A stretch of DNA of 64,000 bases from contig BLAL01000208.1 in assembly GCA_015698045.1 (NCBI GenBank), positions 1 through 64,000 of the forward strand, read 5' to 3'. The notes under the pieces were generated by a model. It was given only the letters and a program-made list of their open reading frames with translations, ran no database searches and had not been told where the DNA came from. Of the stretch, positions 10,864 through 22,899 are shown one piece after another (the stretch's first letter is position 1; each line of letters starts with the position of its first letter). Source of the DNA: Rhizophagus clarus (lineage: Eukaryota > Glomeromycota > Glomeromycetes > Glomerales > Glomeraceae). Both the position numbers and the translations under genes were made by a program.

Positions 10864-11478
10864 TTAGATCCATTCAACGGATTCTAGATAAGGGTAATCT
10901 GGATCTTCATCAGAATCACTTGGGTCTTCCGAGTACTCTGATTGCCAGTTTGCAGGATCGTCTAGATCTTCATCTCCCCGGTAATCTGGTTGCCAAGATG
11001 ATTCTTCATCTGGACCATAGAATGTTGGAATTGCATAAGGATCCAACCTATCAGCTAGCATGTTAATATGATAAATTATATAATCCTTTTCTGTATCTTT
11101 ATATGCAAATCCACCTTGTAATATAATTGTTTCTATTTCTACCTGATACGCAAAAGCTTTTCTTTTTTTATCGGCCAAATCCCTAAATTTTTTATATAGT
11201 TTATCTGTAAGAGCTTTATTCGTACCTACATATTTTTTAAAAGCATGTTCTAATTCCTCATCACAATTTTTACAATCTATTACAGCTTTCCAGTAGTCCT
11301 CTTCGGCAAGCTGGTTAAGTTGATACATGATGACACGAGCAATTTCATGTATCTGAAATATATCGGTTCTCTTGAAAGTAGCATTAACATTATGGCCAGT
11401 TTCCTTGATTGGAGTATTTAGCCAGTTTTCTACCCACTCTGGGGTTGCATCTAAAAATTTAGCAATATTCGTGTACAT
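10864..11478 (-). CDS. intact 204-aa protein with acidic tail, unrecognised
   Basis: Uninterrupted frame from ATG at 11478 to TAA-side end at 10864. The first ~150 residues look all-helical; the last ~45 are strongly acidic (Asp/Glu/Ser-Pro with EDPSDSDEDPDYPY). There is no membrane segment or signal peptide. It is the downstream neighbour of the integrase on the same strand, 112 bases away. An intact frame among broken neighbours suggests either younger sequence or continued use. Function unknown. Confidence 0.7.
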   Translation of the reverse strand: MYTNIAKFLDATPEWVENWLNTPIKETGHNVNATFKRTDIFQIHEIARVIMYQLNQLAEEDYWKAVIDCKNCDEELEHAFKKYVGTNKALTDKLYKKFRDLADKKRKAFAYQVEIETIILQGGFAYKDTEKDYIIYHINMLADRLDPYAIPTFYGPDEESSWQPDYRGDEDLDDPANWQSEYSEDPSDSDEDPDYPYLESVEWI

Positions 11479-11589
11479 CTTTTAGTATATAATGGATATG
11501 TTTAATTTCGAATATTTATTATATGATTTACTTTATTATACCCTTATCTTTAATTACAATTTTAGGATTTTTCGAAAAAAAAATATAAC

Positions 11590-12684
11590 CTATTTTGTAT
11601 TATTATAAATGTGTACTAGATTGGGGACGTCTTCTTGTAATCTGTCAGCTGGCTCCCATGTAGATTCGTCTTCTGGATAGCGTTCCCATTTGACTAAGTA
11701 TTGGAGCTGACCCTTTCTGGTACGATGCTTAATAATCCTTTCAGGTACATATCTTTCTGGCCGTCCCCTTATGACCGAATCAGGTGGGGGTTTTTCGTTG
11801 ATAGGAATGACTTGCAATTCTTTTCTAGTATATGCACATCTAGATACTCCTAACCTACCATGTGGTCCATCAAGTAGATATGTAGGTGGCTGTTCAGGAG
11901 AAAGGATAAGCTTCTTAATTATACGAACTTTTGGATCCCATTTAATGTCGCCTATTCTGAACTTACCATGTAATTTTTTTCCAAGTACTGATATAGGTTC
12001 ATGAAGTTTGGTTCGAACTTGTGTACCCTCTAGTAGTACTGTATTTTTATCGATTTTAGGTGGACCTTCTGGGATTTTAGGCGGGTCTCTTTGCCACTGT
12101 TCATCTACTAATCTTACTATATCATGGAAATCTTCAGACCATTCCACTGACGTCACACCAGTTTTTAGTTCCTGTGCTGTCATTCTTCTGAAAAGCGGTT
12201 TTTCTATAGCCTGAATTGCTCTCTCTGCAAATGATTGCTGTTTATGACGTTCAGGTTCTCCAAATCTCATCATAACTCCAATGCTATTAAGGAAAAAATC
12301 ACGTATTTGTGAATTGGTAAATTCTGAACCAGAATCAGTTTCTAGTCTATGGGTAGGAGGTTGGATATGACCACGTCCATATATTTTAATAAATGCTTTT
12401 AATACACTATTAGCTGTCTTATTTTTGATAGGCTCAGCATCTACTCGTCTTCTGGATATTTCTACTACTACGAGAAAATAATGGTATCCTTTGGGATCTA
12501 TAGGCATTTCTGCTAAATCAGACTGCTGAGTAGCATTTTCTTTCCAGACGATTACTTTTGGACGCTCAGATCTTTTCTCCTTTAGAGGTCTTCGATAGAT
12601 GTTATAATGCTCTTGGTCTTTAAGAAGACGTGCTGGTACCCCTGATAGGTTATAAAATTTGTAATACCTCTCTAAAGGGGTCAT
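11590..12684 (-). CDS. retroviral-type integrase with C-terminal chromodomain (Polinton c-integrase)
   Basis: The first ATG in frame is at 12684 (MTPLERYYKF); the frame stays open 12 codons upstream. The rve catalytic core shows the first Asp in QSDLAEMP, the second in LETDSGSEF and the Glu in QSFAERAIQ, a full D,D,E set. The N-terminal HHCC zinc finger is not evident. The last ~60 residues form a chromodomain: ERIIKHRTRKGQLQYLVKW then YPEDESTWEP. Integrases of this class cut and join Polinton ends, and a chromodomain can steer insertion to methylated-histone chromatin. The product is about 364 aa and undamaged, unlike most of the element. It is divergent from the zinc-ribbon gene, with fewer than 50 bases between start codons. 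Confidence 0.92.
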   Translation of the reverse strand: MTPLERYYKFYNLSGVPARLLKDQEHYNIYRRPLKEKRSERPKVIVWKENATQQSDLAEMPIDPKGYHYFLVVVEISRRRVDAEPIKNKTANSVLKAFIKIYGRGHIQPPTHRLETDSGSEFTNSQIRDFFLNSIGVMMRFGEPERHKQQSFAERAIQAIEKPLFRRMTAQELKTGVTSVEWSEDFHDIVRLVDEQWQRDPPKIPEGPPKIDKNTVLLEGTQVRTKLHEPISVLGKKLHGKFRIGDIKWDPKVRIIKKLILSPEQPPTYLLDGPHGRLGVSRCAYTRKELQVIPINEKPPPDSVIRGRPERYVPERIIKHRTRKGQLQYLVKWERYPEDESTWEPADRLQEDVPNLVHIYNNTK

Positions 12685-12730
12685 ATCGCTCAAAATTAAA
12701 GATTTACTACTAGAATTCAAATTTGTGGAT

Positions 12731-13045
12731 ATGACAGAGATACATTGTGCAAAGTGTAAAAAGAAGACAAAAACGTCTTCAGAAGTTCAGGATATGACTG
12801 ATAAAGGTCGATATCGAATTCATGGTGATTGTATTACTTGTGGGACACACAAGAACACCCTTACTGGTAAAAATTGGGAGGTTAAAACACATAGTAAAAG
12901 AGAGGTTTTAGATGCTAAGGAAAAGAGAAAGAAGACGGCTACAAACAAGAAGGCTAAGAAACTTGGTCTTAAGATTTTGGATGCCGATGACAAAGTTCAG
13001 GCTTATATTAAGAGGTATTTAAGGGAGGCGACAAAAGAGGATTAA
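12731..13045 (+). CDS. small zinc-ribbon protein with basic tail (DUF5679-like)
   Basis: ATG at 12731. The N-terminus has HCAKCKKKT and then GDCITCGTHK, a CxxC...CxxC zinc ribbon with the 'KCK.KT' signature seen in small proteins of large DNA viruses and Polintons. The C-terminal half is very Lys-rich (KRKKTATNKKAKKLGLK) and could bind nucleic acid. The frame is intact, about 104 aa, and its stop codon lies at the inner edge of the right TIR. Family assignment is moderate. Confidence 0.7.
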   Translation: MTEIHCAKCKKKTKTSSEVQDMTDKGRYRIHGDCITCGTHKNTLTGKNWEVKTHSKREVLDAKEKRKKTATNKKAKKLGLKILDADDKVQAYIKRYLREATKED

Positions 13046-13618
13046 TTACGATTTTTTTTAGGTACGGTATTCTATGGATAGGTCCGGTAATATTGCCATT
13101 TCTTAGGCATAGCCCAATATCGATGACTAATATGAGGATGGTATGGGGGTATATATAGGGGATCATACTAGGTGATAGGGTTTTTTTTTTGCATATCTAC
13201 TTGGACTTTAAAGTGTGTCTGAGCTCGTTCCTGAAAATGGGACAGATTGGGCCGGATGGGACACATTTTATACCCGAATTTCAAAAGTTTTTCTGGGAAA
13301 TGTGATCTGATTTTTTTTTTATAATCATCTGTCCTACTGTCCCATCTGTCCTATACCCTCCTTTCTTATTCGTTTTCTTGTTCTTTCCTTTGTTAGATTA
13401 GTAATTTGAGTAGTTATATATGGGACAGATGGTGGGACAGATGTGGTATTTTTTGGGACAGATGGGGAAATGGTATTTATCCATGGTATTGTTAGAGATG
13501 GCGCCGTGAGGCGCCCAGCCTAACTGGAAGGGGATCTGGTAGCGTTTCACACCACGGAGGGGTGGATGTATACTGGGGCTTCAGCCCAGCGCCTGGCGTA
13601 GCCGGGTATCGACGACCT
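13043..13618 (-). repeat. right terminal inverted repeat of the Polinton-like element
   Basis: Reverse complement of 1-560. It contains the mirrored GGGACAGATG motifs (13237-13248, 13326-13350, 13421-13464). The outer end at about 13618 is ~200 bases downstream of the stop of the kinase gene that follows, so the element landed in that gene's 3' flank. Confidence 0.92.
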
Positions 13619-13817
13619 GCTAGTATATTAGGAACGAATAGTTGATCGATCAGTTTCTAATCATATAAGTTTGATAATCAACCAATTCGACTAGTTTGCT
13701 ATAACATAATTGTTTAAAAGATTTAGAGTTAATTATATAAAAATGCAAACAAAAAAACTAGGAAACTGTTGCCTTGTAACTTACTTATAAAACCATCGTT
13801 TTATTCTGCATATTTAA

Positions 13818-16800
13818 TTATATTTGACAGTCTAAACATTCAGTTTTATTGTTATCATCATATGATGGAAGAAGTATTGTAAAAGAACTAATTTCCCGAG
13901 ATATGTAAATAGCTTGCGCATGAGTAGCTAATTGATTATTTTCAGTAATTGGAAGTTTTATTTCTCTAACTAATTCTGCTATTTTAAATTGGACTTGAAT
14001 GTTTTTTACAATATCTTCTTCTTCTGTTCTTTCTGTTCCTATACGCTCCGTATGTTTAAAAGTAAATGTATCACCAAACTTCCAAAGCCTATTAATTGAT
14101 TCGTGTAAATCAGAAGAATTTGGTCTATTTTCTGGGTTTGGATCCCAACACTTTTTCATTAAACCAATGTAAGATTCTGGTGCATATAACTCATGTATTT
14201 CTGGTCTAATTCCGTTACAAATATCTAATACTAAAAGTTCATCATGAGCATGATTGGCGAAAGGTTGCACACCAGTTGCTACAAAATACATAATCATACC
14301 AAAACTATATATATCTGATGCTTGTGTATAAGGTTTTCTTCTTAATACTTCAGGAGCTATATAAGGTATAACCCCATAAATGTTTGTTTCATCTATATCA
14401 TCGACTTTTCCGCATAATCCCATATCTGAAATTGATAATACATGATTGAAATTATCATAATCATTGTGATCTTGATCATAATTACCAAAATTTATACTAT
14501 TTGCAAATAATAATATATTTCCTGTATGCAAATCGCGATGAACTTTTTGTTTTTGATGAATATTTTTAAGACCTTTGCTAATATAGTTTAATATCTTTGT
14601 TTTAACTGGCCAAGTAAAGATTCTGTAATTATTATTCACCCAATTATTAAAATTTCCTCCTTTTGCATATTCAAGGACAATAATATATTCTCCTGTATTA
14701 GGAATTCGAGATAATCCAAATATAACAAGAATATTATCACTATGAGGACCTATTGAATATTCTTTAACCTATAAAATTATAAAAAGTATTATTACATTAA
14801 AAAAAGAATAAAATAAAATAAATAAATAAATAAATTAAAATTTAATAAACAAGTATTACCTCATTTAAAAATTTATTAGTAATACTTTGAGAGTTATATA
14901 AACGTTTTAAAGCAACTGTTATATTTGGGTATGGTCTTGCATACTTTTTAGTCTCACTCCAATCAAATAACAATGGACCTTTCTTCCATTTTGCTGAATA
15001 TACTGTAGCAAACCCACCTTTATCTATTTCTTCAATATCATAAAACTGATTATATGGTATCCATTCAAACACTGTGTCATAACAGCTATCAATTTTTAAC
15101 AGCATTTCTAGCATCATTGTATCAATTTTTTTATTTCCACTTTTCCGTTTATTAAGTTCTCTGATTAATTCTTTCAGTTGGCATAATTTGCACCATTTAT
15201 ATCGATTCAAGTATCTTTCACCGCATAATTTACAGAATAATTCGAGATATTTATCATTAAGAACTAAAAAATAATTATTCAAAAATTGAGTCTGAGATAT
15301 CCCATATATATTCATTCCGTATGCAGATCGAATATGTTCAATCTATAAGACAAACTTATATTAAAAATAGATTTAAATGAGATTTATTAGAGAATTTCAT
15401 ACCTCACGTTTATTAAATTTATACATTTCATTCATAATATTTTTTGAATATTTCAAAGAAACTTTCTTAAATGGTTGCCTTATATATTTATTATTTTCCC
15501 AATGTAATGGACCATTTTCCCATATTGCTGTATATATTGTGCTATTATTTGTTTTTTCAATATTATTAAGCTGATTAAATGGTATATATTCAAATATCTT
15601 ATCATTAGATTCATTTATTTTTAATTGCATCTCATGAACAATTTCATTAATTTTTTTATTTTCACTCCAATTTGTAAGATTTTCTTTTAAATCTTTGATT
15701 TGACAAAATTTACACCATTTGGTATTATATGAATATTCTTTACCACATATTATACAAAATTTTTCAAAATATTTATTATCAACAATTATAATATAATCAT
15801 TTGTTTCTGGTTCTCGAGATATTCCATAAGACTTAAAAATGTTGTAATAATTATCAGGATATTCATTAACCTATTGGAACAAAGAATTATTATTATATAA
15901 AAATATTTAAATATAGAGAAACCTCATACCTCATTTAGAAATTGGTCAATATTATTTTGTGAATTATGCAAACGCTTTAAAATAACTTCCATATTGGATC
16001 TTCTTGAATATTTTCCATTAATTTCATCCCAATATAATGAACCATCTCTCCATTTTGCTGAATATGCTGTGATAAAATCACTTCTATTTATTTCTTTAAC
16101 TTCAAAAAATTGATTATATGATATCCACTCGAATATCGAATCATCTGGAAATTTTAACTGCCTTTTTTGAATAAAATTATTAATTTTCTCATTTTTACTT
16201 GTCCAGTTCATAAAATTTGTTTTTAAATAATTTGTTTTGCATGGTCTGCAGCATTTACCTCCTTTAATATAATATCCTACATAGTTCTTACGACATATTA
16301 TGCAAATAATTTCAAGATAATTATCACTGAAAATCATATAATAATTTTTTGTATTTTCATCTTGAGAAATTCCATATATATTTTCAGCAATTTCATATTC
16401 TTGTTCTTGAGCTAAATTATCATGAATATAAATTTCGTTAGGAACAATCAAGTGTTGTTCGACCTAAAAGAAAATTATTATTATAAAATAATTTAAAATT
16501 GAAAGTTATAAAGTGATTCATACCTCATCTAAAAATTGATCATCGTTTTGTGGATCATGCAAATATTTTAAGATAACTTTTGTATCCGATTCACTTGAAT
16601 ATTCATTATATTGATAATATAATGGATCCTTCCGTATTGCTGAATATATTGTAAAATGATCACCTTTATTTATTTCTTTAATTTCATTAAATTGATTGTA
16701 TGGTATCCATTCAAATACTAGATTATATGCGGATTTTAACTGCCTTTCTTGAATGAAATTATCAATTTTTTCGTTTCCACTCCAATTTGTATCATCCCGT

Positions 16801-17482
16801 TTGTAATTCTTTATTTTACATGGATGACATGGTATCGGTATTATAAAATCTAGTTTTGAACATTCTTGATCACATGATCTGCAATATTCCGAAAAATATT
16901 CGGAATTAAAAATAATAAAATATTCACTTGTATTTGGATTTTGAGATATTCCATACGTACAAAGTTCGGTCTCATTAATAAATTCATGCTCATAAACCTA
17001 TTAAAATAATATAGAATTATTATTTTATAAAATAAAAAAAAAAGGATTTAAATTGAAGAGAAATCTCATACCCCATTTATAAGTTGATCAATATTATTTT
17101 GCGAATTATTCAAACATTTCAAAACAACTTCCACATTTGTCATTCTTGAATATTTCCCATTATCTTTATCCCAATATAATGGACCATCCCTCCATTTTGC
17201 TGAATATACTGTAATAAAATCATTTTTATTTATTTCTTCAACTTCAATAAATTGATTATACGGTATCCATTCAAATATTGGACCTTCATTTGGTGTTTCT
17301 TTTATTGGATTACCTTGTTTACTTGAAATAAACCTATCAATTTTCTCATTTCCGCTATAATTTGTTTCTCCTTGTATCTGACATGATATACACCAAGTAT
17401 GTTGTGCAAGTTGTGAATTTGTATTCTCATTACCACACTTTTCGCACAGCTTATTTTGTGAATGGCGTTCATAAAATTCCAT
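13818..17482 (-). CDS. multi-N-lobe tyrosine-kinase-like protein kinase, 6 exons
   Basis: Exons on the minus strand: 17482-17072, 16997-16524, 16463-15930, 15870-15403, 15342-14860 and 14768-13818. Every exon length is a multiple of three, and introns are 59-91 bases with GTA...AG ends, giving 1106 aa without a stop. Exon 1 begins MEFYERHSQNK. Exons 1-5 each hold a CxxC...WCxxC zinc ribbon, a variable linker, FEWIPYNQF (or a variant) and a kinase N-lobe up to the alpha-C Glu (FLNE). Only exon 5 has a good glycine loop (DKGGFATVYSAKW) with VALKRL. Exon 6 gives the C-lobe: HRDLHTGNIL, SDMGLCG in place of DFG, IAPEVL, WDPNPENRP and the family tail ECLDCQI. The kinase is probably active, soluble and Ser/Thr/Tyr-directed; its substrate is unknown. 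Confidence 0.9.
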
Positions 17483-17937
17483 AACGCAATTTTAAAGATT
17501 AAAAAAAAAAAATTTTTTTGTGCAATTTAAATAAACGATAAAATGCAGATCAATAGATACGCGGAAAAAAAAATCCGTAGATGCAGATTATCATTAAACA
17601 AAATAAGCAACATTATTTATTCTATCCATATAAGTTCACATGCATTTTTTTAATATTTAATGACTCATTTTATAGTGTGATTGAGTAGGTTTACATTTTT
17701 TTATGCAATAACATGCTGTTTTCGATTGAGGTCATTTGAAAAGCTCGTGCGACGATCAATAAGTATGTGTTTTCTCATCACAAATTTTATAATACTATAA
17801 AATTTTAACATATGACATGAACGTAATTCTAAAATCTAGCGAAGATTTTTATTTTTGGTGATCAGTATTACTGTATTACTTGTGAACTAATTTCATTTTC
17901 CTATTAGTTGATTATTTTGCTTCTTTCTTTACTGCAG

Positions 17938-18218
17938 AGCGATCGAATTAGGAAAGTTCTAAGCACAAATAGGATTACAAAAAGATGGCGAAATATTTCC
18001 AATTAATGATGATCAATGGACCATGCATGAACACTGGTCCGTACAACTTTGATGATGCGAGCTAAGACCAATTCATAGGAAATTATTTTTGGAACAAAGA
18101 AAAGCGAATGATTGTTCACAAGTAATCAAGATTTTTAATAAAGGGCGTTCTAATGAGATCGATTTAAATGCTGCCATTCGAGTATTACGATAAATTGAAG
18201 CTAAAATAGTTAAATTAT
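17938..18218 (+). pseudogene. relic of an unrecognised gene divergent from the kinase
   Basis: After an acceptor-like CTGCAG at 17938 the plus strand reads GLQKDGEIFPINDDQW and, after stops near 18050, ERKANDCSQVIKIFNKGRS and EIDLNAAIRVL. A matching fragment (IGLQKNGEMF) lies upstream of the second kinase gene at about 31628. Both are broken. Homology unknown. Confidence 0.4.
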
Positions 18219-19248
18219 AATCAAAAGCGAGTCAAATATTCCTGTTAGCTCAATTCTATATTTCGGTAATCAAAGAACTTTATTTTGCTACAGACTACCT
18301 TTTTTTGTATAGCTGCTTCTAATCTGTAGTATGTTGTCTCGTGTTTAATTCAATTTTTAAGAAAATAAGGCTCGACGAGGTTAGTTCTTTACGACATTAA
18401 ATTGAAATGTTTTATTTTTTCTCCTTTCTCATTAGACTTTTTACTTTCATCATTATCTAAAATGATAGGGATGACCCTAACTGGGTGGTACTAGTAGTTC
18501 TTATTTTATAAAGTAACTAGGGCGCACTGCGCCGGGAATGGAAGTTTGCCATCATATCAATAAGAAATATTAATATATTTACACCATATTTGCCATATGA
18601 ATAGAGGCAATTTTTTACTATTATTACAATAGTATTAGTAAAAGACAAATGTAATATTTTAAATAATTTATGTGTTTGATAATTGTAAATAATAGTGAAT
18701 TGAACAATGTAAATGTTCATATGAAATATGATTGTTATAATTAAATACAAATTTTATTTGTAGAATAAAATATTTCATGATATACTATATTTTTACTTTT
18801 TTAATTTTCTTTCACGTTGTTCTGATATTTCAACTTTTAAAATGTTCTATGTAAAGAAGCTATATTGATTTAATACTATTATATTGATAAGAAATCAATG
18901 TAAAATTTTATTATCATATAAATTATTGCAGTACTGTGGAATTTATTATTTATTTATATCATTCGTTACAAAAATAAATTAAAAAAATTGCATTGTAAAA
19001 AAAAAAAATTTTTTATATTTATCGTTAACAAAAAAAAAAAAAAAAAAAAAAAAAAAATAGATTAGTACAATGCCGAAGCAAAAAAAAAAAAAAAATTCAT
19101 TGTAGCGATCTATTTATTTTACCGTTACAAAAAATTTTTATAGTTTTACCGTTACCGGTCAAAAGATTTTAACTTTTTAAGTTTAGATCAGGCACAGATC
19201 CGCAGATTAATCATGTGTCGCGCAGTCGAAATTAAATTATACAGGCTA
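18219..19248. other. AT-rich intergenic stretch
   Basis: No supported gene. It holds GGCGCACTGCGCC, a short near-palindrome, at about 18521, long A runs at about 19028-19060 and 19079-19096, and duplicated 'ACCGTTACa' motifs near 19120-19150. The short minus-strand frame at 18517-18750 looks like chance. Confidence 0.5.
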
Positions 19249-19492
19249 GAATGTCCAGACTCGTGTATTTGCATAATTCTGCACTTTAGGGTATCTTTTT
19301 GCATCGCATTATGCAAAATTCACGTGATAAGCTGTGATACAATTGGTTAATGGAGCGTTTTTAAATTTTGGCACTCTGTATTAATATTAACATTCATAAA
19401 AAAACATTATTTTCTTATAAAATATTTTTTTTTGCATTTTTTTGCATAAGTTGCATTTTTTATATTTTTGCATCGCACGAGTCTGGACACTC
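19249..19492. mobile_element. 244-bp MITE with TA target duplication (Tc1/mariner type)
   Basis: The ends read GAATGTCCAGACTCGTG and CACGAGTCTGGACACTC, inverted copies differing at one base, flanked on both sides by TA. The interior is AT-rich with repeated TTTTTGCAT motifs near both ends and no coding potential. TA duplication and short TIRs fit a non-autonomous Tc1/mariner element. Confidence 0.85.
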
Positions 19493-19581
19493 TAATACAG
19501 GCTAATTTAAACGTCTCCCGATCGACGCGAATCATTACTAGGGATTAGGAAACGATTTCAAAACCATTACTAAGTCCGGAG

Positions 19582-22500
19582 TAGGGTTGCAGACATATCT
19601 TTTCTTGAGGGTAACTACCTTACAGCATACGTCACGGCAATACGTCACATGTGCCGTTTGCCACAACCACTGACTTTTGGCATATTTCTTGACGTATGAT
19701 ATATATCTTGACGTATGACAAATATCTGACGTATGACATATCATATGATGTACTATACTTGTAGCACGTCACGAAATTAAATTAACAAAAGTAAAATGTA
19801 ATGGTTTCGCGACTTTTTTTTTTATTCTCTTTACTTCTGAATTATGAATTGTGGAGAAAGCAGTTCAGGAAAGGGTAAAAGACCAGTTATTAATGAAAAT
19901 GAAGAACTTATAGTTTCTTCAGGCGAAGAAAACACAACACCAAACAATAACAAAAAAATAAAATTGTCAAAGACTCCAAAAAATACAAAGCCCTTCTCAG
20001 AAATCTGGGAATATTATGAAAAAGGTGTACAAAAGAATAATGGACATTATGAAGCTATTTGTTTCTATTGTAAAACAAAATGGTCAAGGGGAAAGCCACA
20101 AAAAATGGAAGTGCACCTGGCAAATGAATGTATACAATGTCCTGAAGAGATATCAAGATATTGGCGTGAAAATATAGCTAACCGACAAACAATCTATTCT
20201 CGTAATAACCAAAAATTACTTTCTTCACAACCACCTTATTCAACTCAAACACAAATAACTGATCATTATAAGTCTGATCAGTCTTTACCCAAATTTGTTG
20301 TTGACCGACTTGATAAAAAGATTTTAAAGGCTTGGGTCATGGCTGGTATTCCATTTAATGTAATTGAAAACCCATTTGTTTTAGATCTCTTTAAAGATTT
20401 AAATCCTGGTTATTCCCCACCATCACGAACTACTCTTTCTGACCGTCTTATTACAGAAGAATATACACGAGTGAGTTTGGCTATTGATCATGATTTGGAA
20501 CAATCTGATAATCTTACTTTAGGTAAATATGAATTAATTAATTATTATATGTGCAACTTGTTGATTTTAAAAAATTTAAATGTTAATAATCTCTCCGGAA
20601 ATTTGATACTGATATTTATTTTAAATTCTATTTCTGAATTCTGATAGCGTTAGATGGTTGGACTACTCCAAAAATGGAATCAATTTATAATTACATAGTC
20701 ACGACCGATACTCGAATGGAATATTTGATTGGTTTATATGATTATTCGTCAAATTCACATACAAGTGAATTTTTAACGGAAGAAATTTCTAGTATTATTG
20801 AAAAACTTGGAAGTGAGAAGTTTGCCGCAATTGTTACTGATAATGCTTCTAATTGCCGAGTTGCAAGACAAAATATTCACCAAACATATCCACATATATG
20901 GAATATACGTTGTGCAGCTCATGCAATCAATTTGATTGCATCTGACTTGGTCAAACTTGAACCTATTAAAAAATTTATTAATGAATGTGGTGAAATTAAT
21001 TGATATTTTAGTACATCACATGCTAGTAATGCTCTTTTAAAACAAGGTTTTACCAATATGAAAATCAAAGGAGGCGGATTACAAACTTGGGTGAAAACAC
21101 GTTGGGGGTCTTTATTTATGACAACGGATGCTTTATTAAGAGCTCGACCAGTGTTTGATTGGGTAAGTAAAATGTTTATTAATAATAATGAAAATTAAAA
21201 ATATTAAAAAATATTTTACTAAATTTTCAAATTTTCAGATTCTTAGAGAGCATGCTAATTCTATTACAAACAATGAGGTTGCTGTTTTAATGGAGGATGA
21301 ATCTTTTTTTTCCATATATCGATCAGTTCGTTCTATATGGAAGCCAATAAAAGAATGTATAAATCTTTTAGAGGCAAATGAAGCTACTTTATCTGATTGC
21401 TTCGTCCATCTTATTAAATTGGCCAATGCAATACATCGATTACCAAGTACCAATGCCTTCAAATCTTTTTCTGTTAACATTTTTAATTATCGATTTGAAG
21501 AATTTTTACATCCCCTTTATATTTTGGCTTATTATCTTCATTTATATTATCGAGGTTATATAAATGTTACGATTTGTAAAGTCTCAAATAATATAATTAA
21601 TAAAGTTTTTTGTTTAATCAACAGGCAAAGGTTTAAAAGATGAAGCTTTTCATAAAGCTGCCTTAGCTGCAATTGAAATGTGGCAAAGTCTTGGTCATAC
21701 TCGCAAGGAAAGTGAAGAATTAATTGCTCAACTTCGTAGGTTTGAATTAAAGCTTGCTCCTTTTGATCTTCCTTATATTTCCGGACTTGAATCTCCAAAC
21801 GTATGGTGGAAATTAATTAAAATACAGCCACGACATTTGCCTGAACTTGCCTGTCAAATTTTTTCTATTAACCCAACTCAAGCAATTTGTGAAAGAAATT
21901 TCTCAACTCTTAATTGGATTTTGGGTGATAGACGAACTAACTTGACTTTAAAAAAACTTGAAGCTATAGCAAAAATTCGGTCTTACTATATGAATAATAT
22001 CCAAAAGGAATTAAGTTATATGAGTAAGGATCTTACTGAAAGTGAGTTAAGAGAAAGTACTAATATTGCTTCAGTTAATAGCATTATTAGTTTAGAGGAG
22101 AACGATGATACTGTGAATTTTGATGGAGATAATAATTTAAATCAAATTTCACCATCGGAAAATTTTTCAAATACTGAATTGGCCATTAGTAATATTGTTG
22201 ATTTGACAGCTGTTGATGATAGTCATGATACTAATGGAGAGATGGGTTCTGATATTACTCCAATACAAGAACAACCTTTAGATCCAGCTGATTTGGATTA
22301 TGATCCTAATGATGTATTAAATGGATTTATAGAACGTGAAAGAGATACTGAAAGGAATCTGACAGATTCCAGAAAAACATAAATCTTAACTTTTTATATT
22401 TTTTTATCACTTTATTCACTTATAATAATTTTATAATATGAATAACATTTTGTAACGATTTTAATATTTTATAATATAATAACATTTTTATTAGTATAAA

Positions 22501-22806
22501 TACTAAATAGTATATTGGATATTTGGATATAAATAAATAATTTTTTTTCGTTTTCAAAAAATTTTTAAAGATCTACATATTTTTGATATTTTGACTAGAT
22601 TTATTTATATGATGTGATACGGCATACGGCACATAATACAGTATACAACATATAATACAGCATACGACATATGATACGTCACATGTGACTACTACCTTAC
22701 TACCACATACATATATACGGCAAAAACATCTAAAAGGTAGCACACCCCTTACAACATGACGTATTGACGTATTAGGTAGTTACCTAAAGATATGTCTGCA
22801 ACCCTA
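19582..22806 (+). mobile_element. hAT-family DNA transposon no. 1 (3.2 kb)
   Basis: The ends are TAGGGTTGCAGACATATCT and its inverted copy AGATATGTCTGCAACCCTA. TCCGGAG flanks both sides (19575-19581 and 22810-22816), an imperfect trace of the 8-bp hAT target duplication, offset by a few bases on the right. Subterminal regions carry repeated GACGTATGA (19690-19740) and TACGTCACATGTG motifs on both ends, as expected for transposase binding. It contains one transposase gene. Confidence 0.88.
19844..22382 (+). pseudogene. hAT transposase with BED zinc finger, one in-frame TGA
   Basis: Exons 19844-20522, 20648-21162, 21239-21554 and 21625-22382 join in frame (2268 nt, 755 aa). An N-terminal acidic/basic region is followed by a BED finger (WEYYEKG...CFYCKTKW...). 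Then come the RNase H-like core with ALDGWTT and IVTDNASNCR (two catalytic Asp) and the C-terminal dimerisation block (QAICERNFSTLNWI). The only defect I see is TGA at 21001-21003, between EIN and YFSTSHASN. A single base change such as CGA to TGA would explain it. The Asp-rich C-terminal tail runs ~100 residues past the dimerisation domain. Confidence 0.87.
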
Positions 22807-22899
22807 GACTCCGGAGTACAAGTGTAACTAAATGAGCCAATCATGCATCGACTCGATTTTTGAGCGCGGACTTTTGTGTGATCTTTGCATAGTTCATTT

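Larger units (their letters stand above)
1..13618. mobile_element. Polinton/Maverick-like self-synthesising DNA transposon (degraded), with Gag-protease module
   Basis: The element is bounded by long inverted repeats at 1-560 and 13043-13618. Inside are a superfamily 3 helicase, a family B DNA polymerase of the protein-primed type, an A32-like packaging ATPase, a retroviral-type integrase with chromodomain, and small zinc-ribbon proteins: the gene set of Polintons/Mavericks. I see no jelly-roll capsid gene; a Ty3-type Gag and a retropepsin-like protein lie between the ATPase and the integrase. The right end probably reads ...TCGACGACCT, so the element would begin 5'-AGGTCGTC, matching the terminal AG typical of Polintons; the first three bases of the left end would then lie outside the window, and the target duplication cannot be seen. 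Most genes on the left carry several frameshifts, so this copy is probably not autonomous. Confidence 0.88.

Noticed and set aside
10833..11066. Plus-strand frame opposite the 204-aa protein
   Set aside because: Shadow of the acidic C-terminal coding region on the other strand.
11771..12214. Two plus-strand frames opposite the integrase
   Set aside because: Shadows of the integrase, which has clear catalytic and chromodomain motifs.
20989..21012. A 22-base intron removing the TGA in the first hAT transposase
   Set aside because: GT and AG are present, but the span is far too short for a fungal intron, and the reading frame runs through it without one.
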